This document shows, piece after piece, positions 48,384-59,719 of a stretch of DNA of 64,000 bases; position 1 is the stretch's first letter, and each line of letters opens with the position of its first letter. Source of the stretch: Balaenoptera acutorostrata (taxonomy: Eukaryota > Chordata > Mammalia > Artiodactyla > Balaenopteridae). The position numbers and the translations under genes are program-made. The DNA is taken from NCBI RefSeq assembly GCF_949987535.1, contig NC_080081.1, positions 48,892,973 through 48,956,972 of the forward strand, in the 5' to 3' direction. The notes under the pieces are model-generated. The model did no database searches. It was given only the letters and a program-made list of their open reading frames with translations, and was not told the origin of the DNA.

Positions 48384-48420
48384 ACCCAAAGTTAAAAAAA
48401 AAAAAAAAAGTGGCCGATAG
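48062..48420 (+). mobile_element. CHR-type tRNA-derived SINE, plus strand
   Basis: The body starts at about 48078 with the characteristic GGGCTTCCCTGGTGGCGCAG head. The A box-like TGGCGCAGTGG is at 48090-48100 and the B box-like GGGTTCGAGCCC at 48132-48143, the internal RNA polymerase III promoter. The tRNA-unrelated part follows to about 48337, then an (AAAT)n tail and an A-run. The TSD AAAAAGTGGMCGATAG (one mismatch) is at 48062-48077 and 48405-48420. Non-coding and mobilised by L1 proteins. The sequence type points to a cetacean genome. It is not a functional tRNA gene. Confidence 0.95.
48340..48384 (+). repeat. (AAAT)n tail of the SINE
   Basis: About eleven perfect AAAT units. A length-variable microsatellite seeded by the SINE tail. 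Confidence 0.95.
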
Positions 48421-49031
48421 TAGTCAACACAAGCCTTTTGGATATAAAGCCTGTGTTGCTCATCACTGTCTTTCTAAAGTGATTAGAAATCACTCCCTGA
48501 CATACTCTGTCCTTTTTGTTTTTTTCTCTAGGTTGACTGTCTGCCATTTGGACCTCCAGGTGCTGTTTTTGGTTGGATTGATATAGATCATTGTGAATTC
48601 TTCTCAGCTACAGGTTATGTGCACCCATCTGGCCTCCTGTCCCTTGGACAGATTTCGGATTGATCTTCTGGACTCAAACCCATACTGGTCTAAACCCAAA
48701 GTCAAGGCTGCCTACCTTTGTCCTTTGGTTTTGACCCCTAACCTACCTGGGGCCTTGGCACATCTTCCCTCTCCTTAGCCTGACCTATCTGCTATTGCCT
48801 GAGCATTAATTCTGACAGCCCACACCCTAATGGCTACCCAGTTTCCATTGACAATTGCTATAAATTCTCAGTATTGCTTAATAAATAAGAGTGAGCTACC
48901 AGTGTTATATATTAAAATGTCAAAGTTAAGTTGAATCTACGTCTAACAATATTTTTCGTCAACAGTGCTGTATTGTTACTTACATGTTTATGAGACAGTA
49001 CATGAGAAGGAAACTGATGCCAAGTAATTAC

Positions 49032-49254
49032 AATGAAATGTTTTTATGCAAACTATTACATACAGAATGGATAAACAACAAGGTCCTACTGTATAGCACA
49101 GGGAACTATATTCAGTATCCTGAGATAAACCATAATGGAAAAGAATGTAAAAAAGGATGTATGTATATATGTATAACTGAGTCACTTTGCTGTACAGCAG
49201 AAATCAACACAACATTGTAATCAACTACAGTTCAATAAAAAAATGAAATGTTTT
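49032..49254 (+). mobile_element. Short L1 3' end insertion
   Basis: Only about 195 bp of L1 3'UTR (a CAACAAGGTCCTACTGTATA block, then CTGAGTCACTTTGCTGTACA, then the tail) is flanked by a perfect 13-bp TSD, AATGAAATGTTTT, at 49032-49044 and 49242-49254. Strongly 5'-truncated. Confidence 0.9.
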
Positions 49255-49469
49255 AATCTCTGATTTCCGTCCTTCAAAATTTCATGTTTGAAGTTTATAG
49301 TCATCTGCTCCATGAAAAGGATAGTAAGTGTTATGCCTCTGGCCTACTGATCCTGACTAGCCTTCACTCCTAAAGACTGGAAACCCCAAAGCTGAACAAC
49401 AAAATGTTATAGCTCATGATTTGCCCATAAGCTTAGACAGAGCCCTGTTAGGACCCAGTCTCATACCTT

Positions 49470-49840
49470 AAACTTATTTTTTTTATTTTTTATTTTTTTA
49501 AACAAAACTGGCCAGAGGGGAGGATTCCTTTTTATTTTTATTTATTTATTTATTTATTTTTGTTTGTGTTGGTTCTTCGTTTCTGTGCGAGGGCCTTCTC
49601 CAGTTGCGGCGAGCAGGGGCCACTCTTCATCGCGGTGCGCGGGCCTCTCACTGTCGCGGCCTCTCCCGTTGCGGAGCACAGGCTCCAGATGCGCAGGCTC
49701 AGTAGTTGTGGCTCACGGGCCTAGCTGCTCCGCGGCATCTGGGATCTTCCTGGACCGGGGCACGAACCCGTGTGCCCTGCATTGGCAGGAGGATTCTTAA
49801 CCACTGCGCCACCAGGGAAGCCCAAACTTATATTTTTTAT
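49470..49840 (-). mobile_element. CHR-type SINE, minus strand, with extra 3' segment
   Basis: On the minus strand the body runs from about 49823 (head complement of CACCAGGGAAGCCC) to about 49563. The B box complement lies at about 49757-49770, and an (AAAT)n-type tail follows at 49528-49562. Beyond the tail are about 30 bp of non-SINE sequence and a second A-rich stretch. An imperfect TSD (AAACTTAT followed by a T-rich stretch) lies outside this extra piece at 49470-49486 and 49824-49840. Non-coding; the open frame across it is accidental. Confidence 0.9.
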
Positions 49841-49944
49841 CTAGCTGTTTATTCTGGATGAAAAATAGTGTGTAGGGCTCAGATTGCTCTTTTTATACCC
49901 CAGGGCATCCACTTTTCAGCTGTGAGACTCTGAATAAATTACTA

Positions 49945-50153
49945 CTGACCCTTGAACAATGTGGAGGATAGGGGTACTGACCCTCCATGCAGTTGGAAGT
50001 CCAAGTATAACTTATACTTGGCCCTCCATATCTGCACATATCTGTGGTTTCCACCAATCACAAATTGTGTAGTACTGTGGTACTTACTATTGAAGAAAGT
50101 CCCTATATAAGTGGGCTTGTGCAGTTCAAACCCCTGAGTTCAAGGGTCAACTG
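49945..50153. mobile_element. Tigger/MER2-like MITE (DNA transposon relic)
   Basis: A 209-bp element with terminal inverted repeats: left CTGACCCTTGAACAATG, right CCCCTGAGTTCAAGGGTCAACTG. TA dinucleotides on both sides (49943-49944 and 50154-50155) fit the TA target duplication of the pogo/Tigger group. It is internally deleted and has no transposase. Family name is from memory of the termini. Confidence 0.8.
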
Positions 50154-50929
50154 TACTCATCTTCTCTGTGCTTCACTTTTCTCATCTGTAGAGTGGACTA
50201 AAAGTAGTACCTATACCATGGTAAAAACTAACTGTCTAAATTTCTTAAGAAATTGTCATGCAAACAGAGGTATTATTATTTTATTAATGTGTTATTATTT
50301 ATAAATGATTATTATCAACATTTGTTATTTATTATTATTAATATTTTTCATTAATGTCATGTTTGAACTTCCAAACCCATATATCTTACTGCCCACTCAA
50401 AATCTTCAGTCACTGAAAAATCACCTCTGATCTGGGTACATTCTCTTTTCTGTCCACCTTCTACCTTCCCCCCAATATTTCCTCTTTAAGTAGAGAAGTC
50501 CATGATTCATTCAACAGCTCATGTCAAAAATCTGATTTTCAATCTTGCTAGTTCCCTCTACCTCAATACAAACCCTCCAATCCGATAATTCATCAAGTAC
50601 TATCCATTTTACTATGTGAATAGGTTTCAAACCCATCCACTTCTCTCATTTCTACTGCTGTCTTCCTACTCTACTAATCCAAGTGTGCTCCATGGGCTAG
50701 TGCCAGCCCACAAACTTTCTTATTCTTGGGGAGATAAACGTTGAAATGTAGATTAACCATTTAGGAATTTTTAATGGAATTTTACATTGCAAGGCATTCA
50801 AGCATGTGATCATTTTCCTAGTCTTTCACGTTTTACTGTATTTAAGATCATTTAAACTACAGCAGTGCCCCCTAATGTGTCCTTTCTTCACCATTTACCC
50901 CACTTTGACCCAGGTCTCACTAAAGGTGA

Positions 50930-51365
50930 AGGTTTTTTCAAATGCCAATAGTTCTATTACAATCCATGGCCTCTTAGATCCCCTCAATAACCTCTCATTG
51001 ACATTAGCAAGAAATTAAAACTCCTTATCAAGAATCACCTGCCTCTTGGCTACTTATCCAGATTCCTCTTACACCCCCATCCTTTCCCACCTAACATCAG
51101 CCACTCTGACCCTCTCTTCTGGGGTCTTCAAACATGCTGTTGCCTTTGCCTTGTGCCCTGTGTATCTTTCAGTTTTTCCTAAAGCAGGACTTTCTCAAGG
51201 GGCATTCCCTGAACCCCAGAACAGGCAGAGTCTTATATGGTCTTATATTACCCTAGAGTTTCCTTTTGTGGCTCTTGTCACAACTTTAAATAATTATTTG
51301 TGTAATTTTGTCTTCAAAAACTAATGCTCCCTCTCTTGGCCCCTGTCATTGAATGTATATCCTTG
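50930..51365 (+). repeat. L2-like LINE relic
   Basis: Pyrimidine-rich. L2-like blocks: 'caataacctctcattgacattagcaagaaattaaaactcctta', 'cacctgcctcttggctac', 'cttcaaacatgctgttgcctttgcc'. Non-coding now. Confidence 0.5.
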
Positions 51366-51374
51366 AGGACAGGT

Positions 51375-51545
51375 GGTGTAGTGCAGTGTAAAAGTTAAGA
51401 GCAGAGGCTCTGAAGCTCTGGGTGGGGTTCCCGTGTTTGACTTTAGGCTTTATCTTGTGTGTCCTTCTGTGTTTCACTTTCTCCATCTTAAAATCACGAT
51501 GACTGGACTTTCCTTAAAAGATTTTTACGAGGAGTAAATTAATAC
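51375..51545 (+). repeat. MIR SINE relic
   Basis: The start 'gtgtagtgcagtgtaaaagttaagagcagaggctctg' is the tRNA-related head of MIR, followed by a degenerate 'ctttctccatcttaaaatcacgatg'. Confidence 0.7.
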
Positions 51546-51554
51546 ATTTTATTA

Positions 51555-51965
51555 GTTAATGGTTCTTCAGAGAAACAGAACCAAGATAGTTATTATAAGG
51601 AATCACCTCACATAACTATGCAAGCTGAAAAGTCTCAAGATCCGCAGTCAACAAGTCGGACACACAGAAGAGCCAACAGTATAGTTTCATTTGTATTCAA
51701 AGGCCTGAGAACAAGGGATGCTGAGGGTGTAAGTTCCAGTTTAAGGGCAGAAGACTGATGTCCCAGCTCCAGCAAACAGGCAGGAGAGGTTCCCTCTTAC
51801 TCAGCATTGTTGCTCTTTTCAGGTCTTCAGTTTATTGGATGAGGGCCACCCACTTTAGAGAGGGCAATCTGCTTTACTAAGTCTTCTGATTCATATGTTA
51901 ATCTTATCCAGAAACACACAGAATACTGTTTGACCAAATGTCTGGGCACCTTGTGGCCCAGTCAT
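51555..51965 (+). repeat. Unnamed mammalian interspersed repeat, copy B
   Basis: The start GGTTCTTCAGAGAAACAGAACC matches copy A at 14910. Later blocks include 'ggatgagggccacccac', 'aatctgctttactaagtc', 'ttaatcttatccagaaacac' and 'tttgaccaaatgtctgggcacc'. Same orientation as copy A, better preserved in its distal half. Confidence 0.65.
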
Positions 51966-52439
51966 TAATATTTATGAAACTCTTTGTACAGTGCTTGGCA
52001 CATGATGAAAGATAGGAAGTATTGGTAAGTAATGGCTCTGTCAGCTTTACGTAACAGTATGCAGTTAGCAAGTGCTGAAAGAATGAATCAGAAACAAAGG
52101 GAGTAAGCAATATGTGTTTTTAAGCTACTTCATAAAAGAGAAGATATTCTTCTTTTGGAAAAGCCTCAGTGAATTATTTTGTGTGTGTCTCATTCAAATG
52201 TCAGTATGTCTAACTGACCAACCTGGCTTTGCTCTCATCATTAATTTGAGCCTGACACTTAGTCTCCATTGAACCCATTTTTTCTTCTTTTTTTTCCATC
52301 TTATGTAGCTTTCAGACATGTCTCCTTCTCAGCTCAAGCCAGCATCTTCCTCTGTTGGACCACTTTGGTCTGATTCTAGGCGGTCTCCTGTCTCAAGTGG
52401 TGTCTTTTTTCATTCCTCCCCACAGCTGCTTGAGTACTT

Positions 52440-52990
52440 TTCTAAAACAAATGTACAACCATGTCACTTCTTTGCTAAAATATGTACAGTCATTCCCCAC
52501 TGCTCACCAGATGAAGGCCTGATACCTTGACATGAGATAGAAAGCGTCAAAATTTGGGACCCAACCTTGGCTTTCTAACTTGATTTTCAATCTCTCTTAT
52601 ATATACCATGTCCAGATCCATCAAGCCCATCTTGCATCCTCTCACTGAAATCTTCCTTCCCTCCTTGTTTACTAAATAAAGCAATACCTAACCTTTAACA
52701 TTTTGCTCAATTATCACTCTTTTCCACTCTCCCAGGAAATGACTTGCTTCTTTGTATAGCTCATACCTCTTAATACATTTGACAAGCACCTTTTGTTATC
52801 TGCACATTGTACTTTAACATTAAGATCTTAATTACAAATACATCCTCTTATTTTTACATGCCAGTCAGTTTGGATCTTATCAAGGATAAGGGTTGCATTT
52901 GGTATGCATTTGACTACCCTTTCTCCCATAATCTTGTGCCTGGAACAATAGTTGGCACATAATAAGCATTAGTAAAATATGTGTTGACCA
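52440..52990 (+). mobile_element. L2-like LINE 3' end relic
   Basis: It follows L2 3' order: 'catgtcacttctttgctaaaat', 'aatcttccttccctccttg', 'gataagggttgcatttgg', 'cttgtgcctggaacaatagttggcacataataagc'. No frame survives. Confidence 0.6.
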
Positions 52991-53504
52991 CTTGTATCCT
53001 GGGCTCCTCCATGTACTCTCCTATCCCCCCACTGACCACCCTGTCATCTTCCTCCATTTACTTCATTACTTGCATTACTTTATCAATCTGGTATTGTTTC
53101 TGAGGGATTTCCAGAGGGCTCCTTCAAACATCAGAACTTGCATTCACCAACCACTTTCCAAATTCTCCCCTAACCAGTTGTTGGGAGTGAGGGAGATAAG
53201 GATGTGGTAAGAAAGTTTTGCCCCATTGTAGAGAAGCAATCCTTGATATCACACCTGCTTTGCCCTCCAGGGCGTTATAAGCAATGAGAAGCACATCAAT
53301 ACTTTGTGAATTATCCTTCTGTGAACTTTAGCACAGACAAAACATCTCTCAGTAAACACGTGTAGATACAATTTATTTCTTCTTCCCACTGATTAGTTTA
53401 TTTTTCAAAACATATAAATAAAAACTGTGATCACAGTGGGAAATTGTGAAGATAATCATTTTTCCCCTCAAAAATTCTGCTCAAGAAAAAAACAATAATA
53501 AAAA

Positions 53505-53654
53505 CTAATGTGCATTGTGCACTTGATATATGTCAGGCACTGCATCCTGATGGATTTATATACACCATCTCAATTAATAAACACACTAAGCCTAGGAGGT
53601 GGGCAGTTTTAGGATTGTCATTTCACAGATGAAGATCTATTGCTTACTGAGGTT
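53505..53654 (-). repeat. MIR SINE relic
   Basis: Antisense MIR order: 'atgtcaggcactgcatcc', 'ctaggaggtgggcagttttaggattgtcatttcacagatgaag', 'actgaggttaagag'. A short L1 inserted at its right end. Confidence 0.65.
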
Positions 53655-53965
53655 AAGAGAAATATGCCAGACTCACAAACATAGAAAACAAATTTCTGGA
53701 TACTAAAGAGGAAAGGGAGTATGAGAGGGATAAACTAGGAGTTTGGGATTAGCAGATATACACATTGCTGTATATAAAACATATAAACAACAAAGACCTA
53801 CTGTATAGTGCAGGGAAATATATTCAATATCTTGTAATAAATGATAATGGAAAAGAGTATGAAAAAGCATATCTATGTATAACTGAATCACTTTGCTGTA
53901 CACCTGAAACTAACACAACATTGTAAATCAACTATACTTCAATTTAAAAAAAAAGAGAAACATGC
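53655..53965 (+). mobile_element. Short L1 3' end insertion
   Basis: L1 3'UTR (about 53668-53952) with the TATAACTGAATCACTTTGCT and AACACAACATTGTAAATC blocks and an A-tail. The TSD AAGAGAAAYATGC (one mismatch) lies at 53655-53667 and 53953-53965. Inserted into the distal part of a MIR relic. Confidence 0.88.
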
Positions 53966-55925
53966 AACAGTAGTAGAGGAAGAGAAGAGGATATGTTATC
54001 TTGAGATTTGATTTGTTTGGAAACTGAATTTTGACAGTATGGTTGTTCTGCTGTCTTTCAGGCATTATTTAAAGAAAATAATACAACTGCAAGAAAAAAC
54101 TTGCAAATGCAATGTCCTAGCTTAGGAACAGACTAGCTTGATTAGAGTTGCTGATGATGGGTTAAAGGAGCAGAAGATATGTGTCACAATTTGTTTGCTC
54201 ACTAAATTAGCCATTCAGGTCTTTGTATAAAATGTCTCCCTCAGGATTACACATCTGTCATGTGAAGGTGCTAAGACAAGAAAAATAATACCATCTACTA
54301 GGATAGGAAAAAGTTAATTTCACTGTGCCTCTCTTCTTTGTAGTGCAAGTTCCTTGGTTTAAGAGCTGAGGCACTTCAAAAGCATTGTGAATTTGAAGAA
54401 GTAATACATCAGCTAAAATCTAGAGGCTTAAGGCTTGCACTCCTTCACCCCATCAGGCTTTTTGTGATATGTAACAGAAAATGTCTTTTCATTAGTGGAG
54501 TTGATAAAGTTAAAACTCTTCTTGATTAATATTCTCCTGCAAAAATCAGTTACTGCCATGGATTTACACTGCAGATTTGCCACAGCAGTTCTCATTTCTT
54601 CAGTGCTAAAGATTCAGCTGATACAGATTTTATTTAATAAGGATAATTGCTGTTGAAGGGCTGAGTCAGTTAATATTCCTGAGGTATCTCTGATTGCAGA
54701 TCTAAAAAAAGTTAGAATCTCTGCTACTTGACTATGACCGTCAGTGATATTATGGGAATTTTTACAAGTCTCATTTAGGGAGATGGTGTGGGGAACAGGC
54801 TGTTGCATTGTTGAAGGCAATGCAGTGTGTAGCAAAGGTACATGCCAGATAACTGTATTAAATCCCAAAAAAGAACATGAAAGTTTCTGCTATTCCACTT
54901 ACCTGTTTGAATTGGCACTTTGTAATAATATATCAGTGAATGTATTTAATTTCATGCATAAATTAAGTTTATTTAATTTTACATTCTCATTTAAGGTATT
55001 TTTTGGAAGTAACTTTCTTATCTCTATAAGGTAAATTAATCCTATCAAGTCTTCATTTGTTGCAACGGGACAACTAATTCACAGGTGTTCCACGTGATTA
55101 GACTCATTTCCCATGGTTGATCACTGGCTTTTCTCTTCATCATCCTGTCCCATCTCTAGTCTTCTCTCTCACTCTCTAATTGTGTTCATTTCTTTCCATA
55201 GCTTCTTCTGAAGAAAAGTGTATTTTTCCCAAAGGCAGATTTATAAAAGGAAAAATGATTAATTCTTCAAAGGAAGGTTTACTTTTAAGATGAGTTATTT
55301 ATAATATTTTTGAAGGCTATCTAAACTTGTGGTCAATTATCTTAAACCCTTGGGTATATAACAGAGCAGAAAAATGGGTGCATTAGTCAGGAAAGCATGA
55401 CTTTTTCCTGGCAAATACAATCCAAATTAGGTTTGTTCTTATTTTATAGAATTCAATATTCTTATTGTATTTTCCAAGGAGGGTCAAATACATTCTTTTC
55501 AGGAGGAGAGTCTTGCATTCATCTCCCAGTTTTATCTTTTAATAAGAATTGAGATCCATTAAAGAAAGAGGCTTTTCTGTGGCACTCAGTATTTGAGGGC
55601 AATTTCTTGAAGAGACGTTTTCTGTATTATTTCAAAAGCTAACATCACTCCTGTGTTTGTAGAGCCTGCCTCCTCCTTCCTATCAGGACACCCAAGTTGT
55701 AAGTTTGTAATAGGCATATTTTCTTTTCCCACTAAACTTCTTGAAACATTTTTCCTCAAAAGCAGAGAATTTACATGAACTACCTACAGTAATACTACCA
55801 AGCCAAGAAGCTCCTCAGTGCTGATGATCAATCGTTTTTGAGTCAACCTCTTCTGAGCCCCTTGAAAGACTGATTAAAGCAATGGACTCTGTCCTGAGTG
55901 CAAGAATGTAGGATATTTACATTAA
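53966..55925. other. Unassigned DNA
   Basis: No recognised repeat or gene over nearly 2 kb. Overlapping frames of 84 (minus, 54868-54614) and 96 codons (plus, 54744-55034) have no motif I know. Higher sequence complexity at 54330-54880 is noted as a finding. Confidence 0.5.
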
Positions 55926-56075
55926 AAATTTTTTTAAAAATAATTTTATTTTATTTGGCTGTGCCATGTGGTATGTGGGATCTTAGTTCCCCTACCAGGG
56001 ATTCAACCCGTGTCCCCTGCACTGGAAGCTCAGAGTCTTAACCACCAGACTGCTAGAGAGGTCCCTACATTTTTT
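55917..56075 (-). mobile_element. Older tRNA-derived SINE, minus strand
   Basis: Complement of a short CHR/Bov-tA-like unit: tail side TTTATTTTATTTGGCTGTGCC, B box complement near GGGATTCAACCCG, and head side CACCAGACTGCTAGAGAGG. 'tacatt' followed by a T-rich stretch occurs on both sides (about 55927 and 56065), a possible TSD. More diverged than the SINEs at 48 and 49.5 kb. Confidence 0.75.
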
Positions 56076-56259
56076 GAATACTGTTTCAGGAAGTTCATCT
56101 TCAGGAAGGTTATCTTTGAATTCCAATTAAGAATTGCCATTTTAGGACTTTGTGCAGTCTAGTGTCCTAGGATCTCTAATTTGGGATATTATTGAGAAGG
56201 AATGAGAAAGAATTAAAAGGGCATTATTATTTGTCAAATGATGTCATGTCAAATGACAA

Positions 56260-56460
56260 TAGCTACCATTTCCTGAACCATTATTAATGTCAGCTACCAC
56301 TGCCTGGAATTTATGTGCCAGACACACCTGCTCTATGCATGTTATTATTATTATTTTTAATCCACTCAACAATTCCTGCAAGTTGCCAACATTACTCACA
56401 TTTAAAAATTGTGAAAATGGAGTTTCAAAGACAATAAGATGCTTGTTTACAGACATGCAG
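56260..56460 (-). repeat. MIR SINE relic
   Basis: Antisense MIR: 'atttatgtgccagacac', 'gcatgttattattattattttt', 'aatccactcaacaattcctg', and a degenerate 'aaaaattgtgaaaatggag'. Confidence 0.6.
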
Positions 56461-56838
56461 TGAGAATATCTTCAGTTGCATGAAAGACAACACCTAACAA
56501 AAGTGTGCAGCGTAGTAGAGGACTGTTGTTCTCTCATGGCTAGAAGTCTGCACATAGGTAGATGCTGGCTTTGAGCAAGAGCTTCAGAGCACTGGGGCTC
56601 TGGATCAGCATGCCAGGTATGCTTTTGACTTTCTTCTCATGCTTAAAACATGGCAGCCTCAGCTCTAAGCAAAGCAGTGACCAAGACAGAAAAAAGGGGG
56701 GCTTTCCTGAGGGAAGACATTCATTTCCAGCATTTTTTCATCATATTTTCCTTACATCTCATTGATTAGAACTGGGTCACATTTTCCTCCCTAAACTAGG
56801 AGAGATATTGAAAAAGTTAATCTTGTCTTATGTATCTT

Positions 56839-56938
56839 CAGTGGTTCTAAACCAAGGGCAATTCTATCCTTCAGGGAACATTTGGCAATGTCTGGAGACA
56901 TTTTTGCTTGTCACAACTTTGGGGTGAAGGTGATATTG
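56839..56938 (+). mobile_element. MER5A-like (hAT-Charlie) DNA transposon fragment
   Basis: It begins CAGTGGTTCTAAACC and continues 'acatttggcaatgtctggagacatttttg', 'gtcacaact'. This is the 5' half of MER5-type elements. The other end is missing or degraded. Confidence 0.7.
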
Positions 56939-57491
56939 TAAGTATCGGATAAGATTTCACAATATTATGTGTTACAGTTTTGTATTTTCTTTTTCAGTGT
57001 TTCATTTTTAGTTAGTACTGAATATCTGCTTGAAAATTTCTTTGGAATCTTGTAGAAAACATGAAGCCTCAGGTAAGATTTGCGGTTTGCTTCCTAAGCA
57101 CAATTCTCCTACGATATTGAAAAGATTTTGTTATAACGTACATACATGAGGCTCACTATATTTAGGTTAAATTTAATTAATTTATATTAAATAAGAGAAA
57201 ATGCAGAATATGTATTTTTTTACCATTCACAAAGCTCAAAAAATAGGATACAGGTTTTATTTGATTAATCTTTAGCCTTATCTTAAGTATATTATTTGTA
57301 AAACTATTTCTATGGATTCAGGGAGTAGTCTCCCTGAGACAGCTGCAGTAACCCTGACTAAAATGTAAATAGAAACAATGAAGGCTCAGGAGCACAGAGT
57401 ATTTTTAGGGCAATGAAACTACTCTATGGGTACTATAATGGTAGATACATGTCATATTAAATCTGTCCAAACCCATAGAATGTACAACATC

Positions 57492-57793
57492 AAGAGTAAA
57501 TTCTAGGTACTTCCCTAGTGGTCCAGTGGTTAAGAATCTGCCCTCCAGTGCAGAAGATGTGAGTTTGATCCCTGGTCAGGGAACTAAGATCCCACATGCC
57601 GCAGGGCAACTATGCCCATGCACAGCAACTACTGAGCCTGCGCGCTCTGGAACCCGCATGCCACAACGAGAGAGAAGCCCACGCACCACAACGAAAGATC
57701 CCACATGCCGCAGCTAGGACCAAATGCAGCCTAATTAATTAATTAATTAAAAAAATATATATATATGTATATATAGTAAAAGAGTTAATTCTA
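57492..57793 (+). mobile_element. CHR-type SINE, plus strand, older
   Basis: Body about 57506-57745: head ACTTCCCTAGTGGTCCAGTGG, B box-like GAGTTTGATCC, then the tRNA-unrelated part, an ATTA-rich tail (57731-57750) and an AT repeat. The TSD AAGAGTWAATTCTA (one mismatch) is at 57492-57505 and 57780-57793. It has lost many CpGs compared with the copy at 48078, so it is older. Non-coding. Confidence 0.9.
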
Positions 57794-58784
57794 ATGTAAC
57801 CTATGAACTTCCAGTGATAAACATATAACAGTGTAAGTTCATCAGTTGTTACAAATGTACTACTGGGGAGGGGGTGTTGATAACAAGGAACACTATGCAT
57901 GTGTGGAGGCAGAGGGTGCATGGGAAATCTGTGCTTCTGCTGCTCAGTTTTGCTGTGAACCTAAAACTGCTCTAAAAATGAAAGTCTTTTAAAAAATGAA
58001 GGATCAATAATAGGTCAGCTAATAGAATATATAAATGGGGATGGGTGCGTAGAGACTTATTCCATGATATTTAATTATGAGTTTCAGAAAGGATGGCTCA
58101 TTGTCTTAAGGTCTTACTGAGAATCAGCTACAGATAATGAAAACTAGTACAGTTTCAGGAGACCAGTGTCCTACTGATCTCATCATGTCATTAGAAAGGA
58201 ACAATTGCTGGTCACAAAAAAAGTGTTTTTTTTTAACTTTACATAGTTTGTTATTCAGATATTCCTGATTCCCTTGGATTGTGTCAATTACTCTAAATTT
58301 TTCATTAATAACATTAAACGTCACACTTTTAATTTTAATTTTTCAATTTCTCTGCCAACATTAGTTAACCCACATTGCTTTTGGCCACAGGGAAATGAGG
58401 CTGTAAGTGGGGAAAGCTTCAATGTGTGAGTTTCTGAGGTTGTGGGTATATGTGTCTGTTATACTAGTATATAAATGGATGATTTAATTGATCTTATTGA
58501 TGGTGATTTACTTATATGGCATTTTAATTTAGGGATTTAAAAAGACTAGTCTCTCTTCCTTTTGGGCAATCATAAAAATCAAGCAAAGGAATGATAGGGA
58601 AAAAAATTCTAAAACTAAAAGGCAATGCTGGAAAACAAATCGAAATCTTCTGACAGTAGCAGCCTTTCATGCCAAAGTCTTGCTTCCTCTGGTAAATCAT
58701 GTCTTCCTGTGTTTTTCTTTGTGTCAAAGTGTGTCATAATAATGGAATATTTTCTAAGCACCCCTTTGCAGCAGGTGCATCTGT

Positions 58785-58945
58785 TAGGATTCATTTACTG
58801 TTTGCATCAATCAGAGGAGGTAGGCACAATTATTCACCCCATAATACAGATGCAGTCACAGAAGCAGGAAAAGGGACTTGCACATGTTTATTTAGCTGGC
58901 AATTAACTGGGGCAGGCAGAATTCAAAAGAGGACAAGGTCTTCGG
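58785..58945 (-). repeat. MIR SINE relic
   Basis: Antisense MIR order: 'gaggaggtaggcacaattattcaccccataatacagatgcag', 'agggacttgcacatg', 'ggcagaattcaaaagag'. Confidence 0.6.
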
Positions 58946-59164
58946 TTAGACCTTTTCTTAATCCTTAAGTTGTGAAAATGAAATGTTTGCAAAGATATCT
59001 TGGACTTTCTCCTCTTTCTCATCCCCTTGCAGCTGGTCAATCAACAAATCCTGTTACTTTGACATTTGAAAGTTTCACATTTCCTTCCTTTAATTCCTTG
59101 CTAGGGTTTCAATACGTCTTCTTCTTTCCATCTTCTACTTTCTCAGATGCATCATCTCACTGAT

Positions 59165-59510
59165 TTAGATCCTCAAATAAAGCTCGCATCATGTCACAAC
59201 TACCCACAATGCTCAGTAGCTCTCAATGGCTTTCAATAGCTCTCCTCCAACCTCCAAATCCTAACCCGGACTCGCCCTGTCCCCAGTGATCTGTCCCAAA
59301 TGAACTTTCCAGTTTTATGGTCCATGATTCTTTCTCAGATTCCTGAGATATATTACTCCTATTTCTTGAAGATGCCCTTTTCTTTCTGACCCTGCGTCTG
59401 GTTATGGTGTTTCTTTACCACCATCTATCTTTGTCTTTCCAAAGAAAAGTGCTTGAAATACAAAAGGTACTCAACAAATATTTCCCTGTTCAATAAACAA
59501 AAATTGAGCT
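59165..59510 (+). repeat. L2-like LINE relic
   Basis: Blocks 'catcatgtcacaactaccc', 'ctctcaatggctttcaatag', 'cttgaaatacaaaaggtactcaacaaatatttccc' follow L2 order. Non-coding. Confidence 0.5.
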
Positions 59511-59719
59511 AAAATGTCCTGTCCTTCACAGAGTGTCTCCTGAAACTGTCTCCCTGACCTCACTTACATTTTTTGTCCCCTTTGTTAATTCCTGTGGATA
59601 TAATGCCACTCACCATTTTCAAAATGTTGGTATTTCCTTCAGAAGGCAAAAGAGGAATAAAATAAGATTTGCTAGTAATCACTAGAGTATCCTCAAATTA
59701 TAATTTATTATTTTAAGGA

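Larger units (their letters stand above)
47990..48475 (-). repeat. MIR relic split by a CHR SINE
   Basis: The left part (47990-48061: 'gggaacttgagtaaattgtccaaggttaagtagg') and right part (48421-48475: 'aagcctgtgttgctcatcactg') are consecutive pieces of an antisense MIR. The SINE at 48078-48404 sits between them, so the SINE is younger. Confidence 0.6.

Noticed and set aside
49564..49800. 78-codon plus-strand frame rich in Arg/Ser/Pro
   Set aside because: It is the antisense of the CHR SINE body. The same peptide pattern appears wherever this SINE is inverted.
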